Assembly (NCBI GenBank): GCA_946223375.1
Contig: CAMICU010000031.1
Coordinates: forward strand, 1 to 24,506
Direction: 5' to 3'
DNA from: an uncultured Stenotrophomonas sp.
GTDB taxonomy: Bacteria; Pseudomonadota; Gammaproteobacteria; Xanthomonadales; Xanthomonadaceae
Length of the DNA: 24,506 bases
The notes beneath the pieces are model-generated. The model ran no database searches. It was not told where the DNA came from and saw only the letters and a list, made by a program, of their open reading frames with translations. Shown piece by piece: positions 1-7,058 of the stretch; within the stretch, counting starts at the first letter, position 1, and every line of letters begins with the position of its first letter. The position numbers and the translations under genes are program-made.

Positions 1-829
1 TCTTGCCGTTGCCGCGCACCGGGCCGTCCAGGCGCTGCAGGTTGCAGTTGACCACGAAGATCAGGTTGTCCAGGCCTTCGCGGCCGGCCAGGGCGATGGC
101 GCCCAGGGTTTCCGGCTCGTCCGACTCGCCGTCACCGATGAAGCACCACACCTTGCGGTCGGACTTCTCGATCAGGCCGCGGTTTTCCAGGTAGCGCATG
201 AACTGCGCCTGGTAGATGGCGGCCAGCGGGCCCAGGCCCATCGACACGGTCGGGGTCTGCCAGAAGTCCGGCATCAGCCACGGGTGCGGGTAGGACGACA
301 GGCCACCGCCGTCCACTTCCATGCGGAACTTGTCCAGCTGCTGCTCGTCGATGCGGCCTTCCAGGAAGGCGCGGGCATAGATGCCCGGGGCGCTGTGGCC
401 CTGGATGAACAGCAGGTCGCCCGGGTGGGTGTCGCTCGGGGCGCGCCAGAAGTGGTTGAAGCCCACGTCATAGAGCGTCGCGCCGGAGGCGAACGAGGCG
501 ATATGGCCGCCCAGGTCACCCGGCTTGCGGTTGGCACGCACCACGGTGGCCATCGCGTTCCAGCGGATGATCGAGCGGATGCGCCATTCCAGCTCGGCGT
601 TGCCGGGGCTCTTGGCCTCCAGCTGCGGCTCGATCGTGTTGACGTACTCGGTGGTCGGGGAGAACGGCAGGAACGCACCCGAACGACGGGTCAGTTCAAC
701 CATGCCTTCCAGCAACTGATGCGCGCGCTCGGGGCCCTCGACATCGATAACGGCCTTCAACGACTCGATCCACTCCTGGGTTTCCAGGGGGTTCGGGTCG
801 TTGTTCAGCACCTCATTCAACCAGTTCAT
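1..829 (-). CDS. aceE: Pyruvate dehydrogenase E1 component, N-terminal part (runs off the window)
   Basis: This is the first 276 codons of the homodimeric-type E1 subunit of the pyruvate dehydrogenase complex, which uses thiamine diphosphate to decarboxylate pyruvate and acetylate the lipoyl groups of E2. The reading frame opens with MNWLNEVLNNDPNPLETQEW and stays open to the window edge. The thiamine-diphosphate signature is visible at about residues 229-260, from GDGESDEPE to NCNLQ. Other family-typical stretches are RANRKPGDLGGHIASFAS and YPHPWLMPDFWQTPTVSMGL. The ATG at 829 is preceded by a GGGAGC ribosome-binding site 5 bases away and matches the start expected for this family. Full-length members have about 890 residues, so roughly two thirds lies outside the window. 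The upstream neighbour PadR is divergent, with a 404-base gap between them. Confidence 0.97.
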   Translation of the reverse strand, partial: MNWLNEVLNNDPNPLETQEWIESLKAVIDVEGPERAHQLLEGMVELTRRSGAFLPFSPTTEYVNTIEPQLEAKSPGNAELEWRIRSIIRWNAMATVVRANRKPGDLGGHIASFASGATLYDVGFNHFWRAPSDTHPGDLLFIQGHSAPGIYARAFLEGRIDEQQLDKFRMEVDGGGLSSYPHPWLMPDFWQTPTVSMGLGPLAAIYQAQFMRYLENRGLIEKSDRKVWCFIGDGESDEPETLGAIALAGREGLDNLIFVVNCNLQRLDGPVRGNGK

Positions 830-1233
830 TAGCGCTCCCAGTTACTGCACGCACGCGCGCGCTTGTCATTATTTTGAGCCGCAAAGTGTAGCGCACCCGG
901 CCCCTTGCCAAGCGGGCTACGCATGCGTATGGAGGCGGAAAAGCCAGTGTCCGCAAGACAGCGGACGACAGCCACGCCGCGGTTTTGCGGACACCCGGGG
1001 ACAGCCGCACGTCGTCCTTTATGCAGAACCAAGCCGCCCGCACGCCTGCAGGCTGGCAGCGGGCCGGGTCAACGCGGTGACAGCCGGGCCATGCTGCAAT
1101 GCAGCAAACGACGCACAACCTGCCGCATCCCGCTGGCGAAACGCTCTGTCTGCCGCCCGTGCGGGAACCACGGTTGCCGCGATGTAGTTTTCGATATATC
1201 GTTTTGTCACTTTCGATATATCGAAAACTGCCG
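830..1233. other. Divergent intergenic region between aceE and the padR-like gene
   Basis: This 404-base stretch has no ORF with a convincing start or family resemblance on either strand. It holds the aceE leader and presumably its promoter, a 10-bp inverted repeat (GTGTCCGCAA at 947-956 and TTGCGGACAC at 985-994), and, at its right end, the twin palindromes listed separately. On the minus strand TTGGCA and TACACT occur about 15 bases apart roughly 60-90 bases upstream of the aceE ATG and could be a weak sigma-70 promoter, but the spacing is short and I cannot confirm it. Confidence 0.6.
1188..1226. promoter_or_regulatory. Twin CGATATATCG palindromes, probable PadR operator
   Basis: Two copies of the perfect palindrome CGATATATCG lie at 1192-1201 and 1214-1223. 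The second sits in a longer perfect palindrome, TTTCGATATATCGAAA, at 1211-1226. The copies are 22 bp apart, close to two helical turns, so bound dimers would sit on the same face of the DNA. The downstream box ends only 7 bases before the padR start codon, a position well suited to autorepression. PadR-family repressors commonly bind such AT-rich palindromes at their own promoters. That this is the operator is an inference from sequence and position. Confidence 0.75.
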
Positions 1234-1728
1234 ATGACCACCACCGAACCCCGCCGTCGTCCCTCGCCCCGCCCGCTCGGCCGCGGCGACCTGCGCCTGC
1301 TGCTGCTGTCGTTGATCGGCCAGGCGCCGCGCCATGGCTACGAGCTGATCCAGCAGATCAGCGAGATGTTCATGCGCGTGTACACCCCCAGCGCGGGCTC
1401 GGTGTACCCGCTGCTGGCCGATTTCGAGAACCAGCGCTGGGTGCGCGCCGAGGAGGAAGGCGGGCGCAAGCGCTACCACATCACCGCCATCGGCCAGGCC
1501 CAGCTCAAGCTGCGCCAGACCGAGGTGGACGACGCCCTGCTGCGCGCACGCCACAGCGCGCGCGTCATCACCAAGGCCAACCTGCCGCCGCCCATCCGTG
1601 AGGCGATGCGCCAGCTGACCCATTCGATGATGCTGCGCCACGGCCGCTGGCAGGACGCCGACATCGCCCGCATCACCGACCTGCTCGACGCCGCCACCGC
1701 GCTGGTGCGCGACGCGGCATCGGACTGA
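1234..1728 (+). CDS. PadR-family transcriptional regulator, YqjI-like
   Basis: A 164-residue protein with the PadR winged-helix N-terminal domain. The core GDLRLLLLSLIGQAPRHGYEL (about residues 18-38), the TPSAGSVYPLLADFE recognition-helix region (about 50-64) and EEGGRKRYHIT wing (about 72-82) closely follow the family. A helical C-terminal dimerisation domain follows. It resembles E. coli YqjI, a repressor of the ferric reductase gene yqjH, and it is followed 90 bases downstream by a YqjH-type reductase gene, here in the same direction instead of divergent. The His/Cys-rich metal-binding extension at the N-terminus of E. coli YqjI is absent and replaced by an Arg/Pro-rich start, so a nickel response cannot be assumed. 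The ATG at 1234 begins MTTTEPRRR. No Shine-Dalgarno sequence fits between it and the palindrome, which suggests a very short or leaderless transcript. Confidence 0.9.
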   Translation: MTTTEPRRRPSPRPLGRGDLRLLLLSLIGQAPRHGYELIQQISEMFMRVYTPSAGSVYPLLADFENQRWVRAEEEGGRKRYHITAIGQAQLKLRQTEVDDALLRARHSARVITKANLPPPIREAMRQLTHSMMLRHGRWQDADIARITDLLDAATALVRDAASD

Positions 1729-1818
1729 CACCCGCTGATTCCCTCCCCTTCACGACCCAGCCAGAGCGATCCAGCCCGGTCACCCCGGCACCCGCCGTCA
1801 CTGCTCCCAGGTAATGTC

Positions 1819-2610
1819 ATGACCCTGCACGAAACCCAGTTGATCCGCCTCACTCCCCGCTTCCGCCACCTGCAGGTGCTGCGCAGCGAACGCCTGACCC
1901 CGAACATGCAGCGCATCGTGGTGGGCGGCGATGCGCTGGAAGGCTTCGACAGCCGCTCGCCGGACGACCACGTCAAGCTGTTCTTCCCCAACGTCGACGG
2001 CGCGTTCGTGCTGCCGGAACTGACCGAGCACGGCCCGCGCTATCCCGAAGGGCTGGCGCCCTCCCCGGCCCGCGACTACACCCCGCGCCACTACGATGCC
2101 GGCGCCGGCGAGCTGGTGCTGGACTTCGTGCTGCACGGCGATGGCCCCGCCACGAGCTGGGCAGCGCGCGCGCAGGCCGGCGATGCGCTGGTCGTGGCCG
2201 GCCCGCGTGGCTCGCATGTGGTCGCCGATGATTTCGATGCCTATGTGCTGATCGGCGATGAAACCGCGCTGCCGGCCATCGCCCGGCGCCTGCAGGAACT
2301 GCCGGAAACCGCCGTGGCCGAAGTCTTCATCGAGATTCCCGAGGAAGCCGACCGCCAGCCGCTGCACAGCGCCGCGCAGGTGACGGTGTCGTGGTTCGAG
2401 CGCAACGGCTTCGACGCGGCCAGCAGCACCCTGCTGGAAGATGCGCTGGTGGACTTCGAGCAGCCCGATGGCGACGCGCATTACTGGATCGCCACCGAAT
2501 CGCGGCGCGCGCGGATGATGCGCAAGTTCGTCGAGGGCCACCTGCAGGTGCCGAAGGAATGGATCCGCGCCACCGGTTACTGGAAAGCCGACCCGAACGA
2601 CGCGGAGTAA
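1819..2610 (+). CDS. Siderophore-interacting FAD-dependent ferric reductase (SIP/ViuB/YqjH family)
   Basis: A 263-residue cytoplasmic flavoprotein of the SIP family, which uses NAD(P)H to reduce ferric iron in siderophores and other chelates. The FAD-binding barrel contains the family motif RDYTPR (residues 85-90) and the HGDGPATSWA stretch (107-116). The nucleotide-binding half carries GDETALPAI (146-154), and the protein ends with the typical GYWK (253-256). Length matches YqjH (about 254 residues). The ATG at 1819 has an AGGT element 6 bases upstream. It follows the PadR-family gene in the same direction and probably shares its palindrome-controlled promoter. The pairing suggests metal-dependent control of iron release, by analogy with YqjI/YqjH. 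No siderophore receptor or synthesis gene is adjacent, so the substrate is open. Confidence 0.92.
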   Translation: MTLHETQLIRLTPRFRHLQVLRSERLTPNMQRIVVGGDALEGFDSRSPDDHVKLFFPNVDGAFVLPELTEHGPRYPEGLAPSPARDYTPRHYDAGAGELVLDFVLHGDGPATSWAARAQAGDALVVAGPRGSHVVADDFDAYVLIGDETALPAIARRLQELPETAVAEVFIEIPEEADRQPLHSAAQVTVSWFERNGFDAASSTLLEDALVDFEQPDGDAHYWIATESRRARMMRKFVEGHLQVPKEWIRATGYWKADPNDAE

Positions 2611-2638
2611 GCCGCTACCGCCGCCCGCGCCGGGCCCG

Positions 2639-2694
2639 CCGCTGCGCCAAGCCGGGCAGCGGCGCGCCATGGCCGGAAGCCGCGCTCCCGGCCA
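2639..2694. terminator. Two GC-rich hairpins between convergent genes, possible terminator
   Basis: The 90-base gap between the reductase stop codon and the convergent hydrolase gene holds two perfect 7-bp stems in tandem: CCGCTGC/GCAGCGG at 2639-2645 and 2656-2662, and TGGCCGG/CCGGCCA at 2670-2676 and 2688-2694. Neither is followed by a T-run, so intrinsic termination is plausible but weakly supported. Confidence 0.35.
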
Positions 2695-2700
2695 CGGGGC

Positions 2701-3762
2701 TCAGATGCCCATGAAGCGGAACGCCGGCGTTTCCCTGAACTTGTCGTTGGCCTCGCCGGCGTAGATGGTGCGCTGGAAATCGCCCAGGTCCAGCCGCTGC
2801 ACCTTGCCGCCCGCGGCGGCGAAATCGATCTTCTTCAGGTCCACCCAGAACACATTGGGCGTCAGCGCCGACTCGAAGAAATACAGCAGCCGCTTCTGGT
2901 CGGCCACGGTGCGCCAGCGCGTGGAGGAGATGTTGGGCTGGTCCGGGGTGGTGATGCCGTAGGGCACGGACACGTTGCGGATCACGCTGAAGACGCTGGC
3001 GATCGACTCCACCGGGTCCTCGGCCTTGGGAATGGCGTTGACGTAGAACGCCGCGCGCGCGAAGCGGTCGGAAGCGCGGTTGGTGCCGGGCAGCATCACC
3101 GTGCCGCCGATCTGCCGCCAGTAGCTTTCCAGCGCCAGCTGCTCCTCGAAGATCGGCGAGTTGGTCATCACCTGGTAGTCGCGGCTGTGGTGGATGACCT
3201 GCCGGCCCTTGATGTACTCGATGATGGCGCTGTCGCCGCTGGCATCGGAAATGGACAGGTGCAGCGTGGCCATGCGCTGTTCGCCCGGCGGGCTGTCGGA
3301 GACCAGCAGGAACGGCTCGCTGGACAGTGCCTTGACCGCCTCATCGACGGTGGCGAAGCTGTCCAGCACGTACTGCGTCCACGCCGCGATGCTCAGCCCG
3401 GGCTTCTTGATGGTGCGCTCCGGGTACTCGGATTCGGCCAGCCACAGCAGGTTGGCCACCAGCCCTGCCTCGTTCATGCCGTCGGTGGTGGAGATGTCGT
3501 AGGCGCTGGCGATGACGCTGCCGTAGCGCGAGGTCCACTGCAGCGAGTTCGGCCCGGCCTCGCCGCTGCGCTTCATGCCGCGCGGGAAGATCCACAGATG
3601 GGTGCCGGTATCGATCTTGTAGTCCATCGAACGGCCGGTGATCACTTCACCGTGGGCGCCGTGGTAGACGAAGCGGGTGCAGGCATCGGCCGCTGGCAGG
3701 GCCAGCGCACCGAGCAGGAACGTGGCGCATGCGGCCGCGAGGGATCGCCGTACTGTCTTCAT
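2701..3762 (-). CDS. Exported linear amide C-N hydrolase (choloylglycine hydrolase / penicillin V acylase family)
   Basis: A 353-residue Ntn-hydrolase. A signal peptide (MKTVRRSLAAACATFLLGAL through PAADA) ends immediately before Cys28, which would become the N-terminal nucleophile after cleavage. Family residues follow in the expected order: Arg44 and Asp47 in GRSMDY, Asn97 in GMNEAGL, Asn201 in MTNSP and Arg233 in SDRFARA. The family cleaves amide bonds in bile-salt conjugates, penicillin V and, in several Gram-negative members, N-acyl-homoserine lactones. An environmental organism with a periplasmic member makes the last of these, or another acyl amide, more likely than bile salts, but the sequence does not decide. 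The ATG at 3762 has an AAGGGG element about 10 bases upstream. The gene is divergent from the lipoprotein gene at 3993. Confidence 0.92.
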   Translation of the reverse strand: MKTVRRSLAAACATFLLGALALPAADACTRFVYHGAHGEVITGRSMDYKIDTGTHLWIFPRGMKRSGEAGPNSLQWTSRYGSVIASAYDISTTDGMNEAGLVANLLWLAESEYPERTIKKPGLSIAAWTQYVLDSFATVDEAVKALSSEPFLLVSDSPPGEQRMATLHLSISDASGDSAIIEYIKGRQVIHHSRDYQVMTNSPIFEEQLALESYWRQIGGTVMLPGTNRASDRFARAAFYVNAIPKAEDPVESIASVFSVIRNVSVPYGITTPDQPNISSTRWRTVADQKRLLYFFESALTPNVFWVDLKKIDFAAAGGKVQRLDLGDFQRTIYAGEANDKFRETPAFRFMGI

Positions 3763-3992
3763 GAATAAGGCCCCTTGGGTTGATCAATCCGGATCGAGCA
3801 ATCGCATCGACGCTAGCAATGGCGTTGTCCTCGAGGGGTGAAACGGTGCCGGCGCTGCCCGCGCGGGCAACCCGTGCGCGCCACGCCGCCACCGCACCGG
3901 CACGCCACGCTGCCGGCCCGCGGTTGCTTCCGGGTACACAGGCACGGGGTTATGCTCGCCCGGCCAACCCCGGCTGTCCGCATGCACTTTCC

Positions 3993-4304
3993 ATGAGCCA
4001 TTCCAACGTCCGTACGCTGTGCCTTGTCGCCACGGCCTCCCTGGCCGCCATCAGCCTCGGCGGCTGCCTGAGCACGCCCGGCCCGACCACCGCCGGCGAT
4101 GGCCGCTGCAGCGACACCCAGCTGCAATGGGCGATCGGCAAGACCAATGACGAGCCGACCGTGCGCCGGCTCAAGCAGGAAAGCGGCGCCGGCCTGCTGA
4201 ACCCGATCGGGCCGAAGACCATCGTCTCGCGTGACCACCGCCCGGACCGCCTGCGCGTGTTCGTCGATGCCCACAACGTGATCACCGCGGTGCGCTGCGA
4301 GTAA
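3993..4304 (+). CDS. Small lipoprotein with peptidase inhibitor I78 domain
   Basis: A 103-residue protein with a lipoprotein signal peptide ending in the lipobox LGGC (Cys25). The mature part matches the I78 inhibitor family, which includes a fungal elastase inhibitor. The signs are a Cys near the start (GRCSDTQLQWAIGK, 37-50), the core VSRDHRPDRLRVFVDAHN (about 78-95) and the C-terminal VITAVRCE with a second Cys that probably pairs with the first. The family role is inhibition of serine proteases, so this may protect the envelope from exported proteases, which Xanthomonadaceae secrete in quantity. The frame stays open upstream to 3780, but the ATG at 3993 places the signal peptide correctly. 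No strong Shine-Dalgarno precedes it. A terminator follows at 4358. Confidence 0.85.
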   Translation: MSHSNVRTLCLVATASLAAISLGGCLSTPGPTTAGDGRCSDTQLQWAIGKTNDEPTVRRLKQESGAGLLNPIGPKTIVSRDHRPDRLRVFVDAHNVITAVRCE

Positions 4305-4357
4305 GCCGGCGCCCGCGGCACTGGCACCGGGCGCGACGCCGCGGATGCCCCGCAAAC

Positions 4358-4389
4358 ACGAAGGCCCGCCGTTTCCGGCGGGCCTTCGT
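4358..4389. terminator. Strong bidirectional terminator hairpin
   Basis: A perfect 14-bp stem (ACGAAGGCCCGCCG at 4358-4371 with its complement at 4376-4389) closes a TTTC loop. It lies between the convergent I78 lipoprotein and YceI genes and would serve both. T-rich tails are weak on both sides. Confidence 0.75.
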
Positions 4390-4425
4390 CATTTCTGCCG
4401 ATGCGCCGCGGGCGGCGCGGCGCGA

Positions 4426-5145
4426 TTACTCGGCCTTGGCTTCTTCAGCCTTCGGGATCGAGGCTTCGGTGGTGATGCGCACCTTGACGTCATCGCTGAC
4501 GGCCGGGGCGTAAGCACCCACGCCGAAATCGCTGCGCTTGAGGGTGGTGGTGGCATCGAAGCCGACCGACGGCACCTTGGCCATCGGGTGCTCGCCGGCG
4601 CCGTTGACGGTCACGTCCAGCACGACCGGCTTGGTGACGCCCTTGACGGTCAGGTCACCGGTGACGGTCAGCTTGTTGGTGCCGGCTGCTTCCACCTTGG
4701 TGCTCTTGAAGGTGGCGGTCGGGAACTTGGCGGCGTCGAAGAAATCGGCGCTGCGCAGGTGCTCGTCGAACTTGGCGGTGAAGCTGTTCAGGCCGGACAG
4801 CGGCAGGGTCACTTCCACGGTCGACTTGCTCACGTCGGTGGCGTCATAGACCAGCGTGCCTTCGGCGTTGCCGAAGTGCGCGGTCGGGTTGGAGAAGCCC
4901 ATGTGGTTCCACTGCACCAGCACGTCGGTGTGGGTCGGGTCGAGCTTGTAGGTGCCGGCGGCGACCTGGATGGCGGCAGCTTCGGCAGCGGCCGGGGCAG
5001 CAGCAGCGGCGTCGGCCGGGGCGGCGGTTTCAGCCGGGGCAGCGGTCGGGGCGGCCGCCTGTTCGGCCGGCTTGGAGCAGGCGGTGATGGCGGCGGCCAG
5101 CGCCAGCGGAAGCAGCAGCTTGGACAGATTGGACAGATTGGACAT
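4426..5145 (-). CDS. YceI-family lipoprotein
   Basis: A 239-residue protein with a lipoprotein signal ending ITAC (Cys23), then an Ala/Pro/Glu-rich linker to about residue 57, then a YceI domain beginning AGTYKLDPTHTDVLVQWNHMGFS. Domain hallmarks are the opening LDPTHT, GNAEGTLVYD, HLRSADFFDAAKFPTATFKS and LTVTGDLTVKGVTKPVVLDV. YceI proteins are lipocalin-like barrels that bind polyisoprenoid chains such as ubiquinone-type quinones. This one would be anchored in the envelope by its lipid. The ATG at 5145 has a clear AAGGAG site and fits the signal peptide, although the frame is open further upstream. The first codons contain a short tandem repeat (encoding SNLSNLS). The gene lies 90 bases downstream of a nitroreductase gene in the same direction and may be co-transcribed. 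Confidence 0.92.
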   Translation of the reverse strand: MSNLSNLSKLLLPLALAAAITACSKPAEQAAAPTAAPAETAAPADAAAAAPAAAEAAAIQVAAGTYKLDPTHTDVLVQWNHMGFSNPTAHFGNAEGTLVYDATDVSKSTVEVTLPLSGLNSFTAKFDEHLRSADFFDAAKFPTATFKSTKVEAAGTNKLTVTGDLTVKGVTKPVVLDVTVNGAGEHPMAKVPSVGFDATTTLKRSDFGVGAYAPAVSDDVKVRITTEASIPKAEEAKAE

Positions 5146-5235
5146 GGGACTCTCCTTGAGGATCGAAAGGGGGAATGCAGACAGTTTCAACAAACCCGGC
5201 GTTGCCCGATGTGAGGGGCGCGGCCAGTGCAACAC

Positions 5236-5826
5236 TTACGCGATGCGCGCGGCTTCATCGAAGGACAGCCGCGGCAGGCGCGGGAAAACGCCGGACGGAT
5301 CGCCATAGCCCAGATTGACGAGGAAATTGGACTTGATGGCGGTGCCGGCAAAGAACGCTTCATCCACCTTGGCCGCATCGAAACCGGACATCGGGCCGGC
5401 ATCCAGGCCCAGGCTGCGTGCCGCCAGGATCAGGTAGGCGCCCTGCAGGGTGCCGTTGCGGAACGCCGCCTCGTGGCGGCCCTCGCGCGGGCCGTCGAAC
5501 CAGGACTTGGCATCGGCGTGCGGGAACAGGTACGGCAGCTTTTCGTGGAAATCCTGGTCAAAGCCAATGATCACCGTGACCGGCGCGGCCATCGTCTTGG
5601 CCAGGTTGCCCTCGGACAGGGCCGGCGCCAGCTGCTGCTTGGCCTCGGCGGACTTCACGAACACGAAGCGCGCCGGGCTGGAGTTGGCCGAGGTCGGGGC
5701 CCACTTCAGCAGGTCGTACAGCGCACGCAGCTGGCTGTCCTCGACCGGACGGTCCTGGAAGGCGTTCTGGGTGCGGGCGGTGCGGAACAGCTGGTCAAGC
5801 GCGGCATCGGTGAAGATGTCGGACAT
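5236..5826 (-). CDS. Nitroreductase-family oxidoreductase, RutE/malonic semialdehyde reductase-like
   Basis: A 196-residue FMN-dependent reductase of the RutE subgroup, with the same length as E. coli RutE and strong resemblance throughout. Shared signatures are RTQNAFQDRPV (about 18-28), LKWAPTSANSSPARFVF (40-56), SEGNLAKTMAAPVTVI (71-86), AFRNGTLQGAYLILAARSLG and LDAGPMSGFD (about 140-149). RutE reduces malonic semialdehyde at the end of uracil breakdown by the Rut pathway. No other rut gene is present here, so the substrate could instead be another small aldehyde, enone or nitro compound. The ATG at 5826 has a GGAG site 6 bases upstream. The YceI gene follows. The upstream region shared with the divergent ELM1 gene contains an inverted repeat. 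Confidence 0.9.
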   Translation of the reverse strand: MSDIFTDAALDQLFRTARTQNAFQDRPVEDSQLRALYDLLKWAPTSANSSPARFVFVKSAEAKQQLAPALSEGNLAKTMAAPVTVIIGFDQDFHEKLPYLFPHADAKSWFDGPREGRHEAAFRNGTLQGAYLILAARSLGLDAGPMSGFDAAKVDEAFFAGTAIKSNFLVNLGYGDPSGVFPRLPRLSFDEAARIA

Positions 5827-5856
5827 GGAAACTCCGTGGTGAATTGGCTACGGTCG

Positions 5857-5889
5857 TGGCATTGCGCCGGAAAGCCCCGGACAATGCCA
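5857..5889. promoter_or_regulatory. Inverted repeat upstream of the nitroreductase gene
   Basis: TGGCATTG at 5857-5864 is matched by its exact complement CAATGCCA at 5882-5889, with an inner CCGG/CCGG pair at 5867-5870 and 5877-5880. The element lies 31-63 bases upstream of the nitroreductase start, in the 132-base divergent gap with the ELM1-family gene. It could be an operator or a hairpin in the nitroreductase leader. No regulator is identified. Confidence 0.4.
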
Positions 5890-5958
5890 ACGTCGACGAG
5901 AGCACGCAGTGTAGAGCGCGGCGACTATTGCAACATCAGGCCTTATTGAAACGAATTA

Positions 5959-6930
5959 ATGCCATACGCGAAACGATCGACACTGCCCTGGACGATCACC
6001 GACGGCCGCGCCGGCAATGTGCGCCAGGCCGTGGCGTTGGCTTCCGCGCTGCGCCTGGGCGGGCAACAGCGCCTGCAGCTGCTGCCACGCGCGCCCTGGC
6101 GCTGGCTGACGCCGCGCCTGCTGCCGGGCGCGGCGCAGGGCTTCGGGCCGCTCTTCGCGCAGCTGGCACACGGCCAGCCGGGGCTGGCGATCGGCTGCGG
6201 GCGGCAGGCGGCCGGCGCGCTGCGGGTGCTGCGCCAGCGCGGCGCGCGCACCGTGCAGATCCTCGATCCACGCCTGGATGCCCGCCACTGGGACCTGCTG
6301 GTGGTGCCCGAGCATGACCGCCTGCGCGGCGCCAACGTGCTGACCCTGCTCGGCAGCCTCAACCCGGTCAGCGACGACTGGCTGGCCTGCGGCCGCGCCG
6401 CCTTCTCCAGTTTCGAGCAGCTGCCCGGGCCGCGTACCGCGCTGCTGATCGGCGGCCCCACCGACCATGCGCCGTGGCAGGAGCAGGATATCCAGCCGCT
6501 GCTGCAGCAGCTGGCCGCGCGCATCCGCGCCGACGGCGGCAGCGTGCTGGCCACCACTTCGCGGCGCACCCCGCGCGCGGTCACCGAGGTGCTGCTGCGT
6601 GCTTTCGACGATGTCCCGGGGGTGATCTGGAGCGACGGCGGCGACGGTTCCAACCCCTATGCCGGCCTGCTCGGCTGGGCCGACCGGGTGATCTGCACGC
6701 CCGATTCGGTGAACCTGCTGTCCGAGGCCTGCGCCACGCGGGTCCCGGTGGGCGTGCTGCTGGGCCACCGCGCACAGGCCCGGATGGCGCGCTTCCAGCA
6801 GGCGCTGCGCGAGCGCGGGCGGCTGCTGGAGGGACTGGCGGTGCTGGAGGCCGACCCCGCCCGGCCGATCACGCCCTTGCGCGAGACCACCCGCATCGCC
6901 GCCGAGGTGAAGCTGCGGCTGGGCCTGTAA
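5959..6930 (+). CDS. ELM1/DUF1022-family protein (GT-B-like fold, function unknown)
   Basis: A 323-residue protein of the family named for plant mitochondrial fission factor ELM1, common in proteobacteria and often annotated loosely as a sugar epimerase. Recognisable parts are the opening WTITDGRAGNVRQAVALASAL (about 11-31), the central LLIGGPTDHAPW (about 162-173) and LATTSRRTP. Near the C-terminal third there is a nucleotide-sugar-binding-like segment, WSDGGDGSNPYAGLLGWAD then TPDSVNLLSEA. The last two resemble the donor-binding region of GT-B glycosyltransferases, which suggests an envelope sugar role, but no bacterial activity is established to my knowledge. The ATG at 5959 is preceded by AT-rich sequence without a clear ribosome-binding site. 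The next gene on this strand begins 128 bases after its stop. Confidence 0.85.
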   Translation: MPYAKRSTLPWTITDGRAGNVRQAVALASALRLGGQQRLQLLPRAPWRWLTPRLLPGAAQGFGPLFAQLAHGQPGLAIGCGRQAAGALRVLRQRGARTVQILDPRLDARHWDLLVVPEHDRLRGANVLTLLGSLNPVSDDWLACGRAAFSSFEQLPGPRTALLIGGPTDHAPWQEQDIQPLLQQLAARIRADGGSVLATTSRRTPRAVTEVLLRAFDDVPGVIWSDGGDGSNPYAGLLGWADRVICTPDSVNLLSEACATRVPVGVLLGHRAQARMARFQQALRERGRLLEGLAVLEADPARPITPLRETTRIAAEVKLRLGL

Positions 6931-7058
6931 GCGCCGCCGTGCTGCGGTGCTGCGTGCCGGAGCGGCAACCGCGGCAGCGGAAGAAGCACCCCGCGGCCGG
7001 CCGCCGCTGCGCCCCCGCTAACGATTCCTTTTCAATCCCCATGCAAGGATGCGCGCCG

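Noticed and set aside
6474..7058. An upstream extension of the DUF2145 frame overlapping the ELM1 gene
   Set aside because: The extension is out of frame with ELM1 and low in complexity. The ATG at 7059 has a ribosome-binding site and starts a signal peptide.
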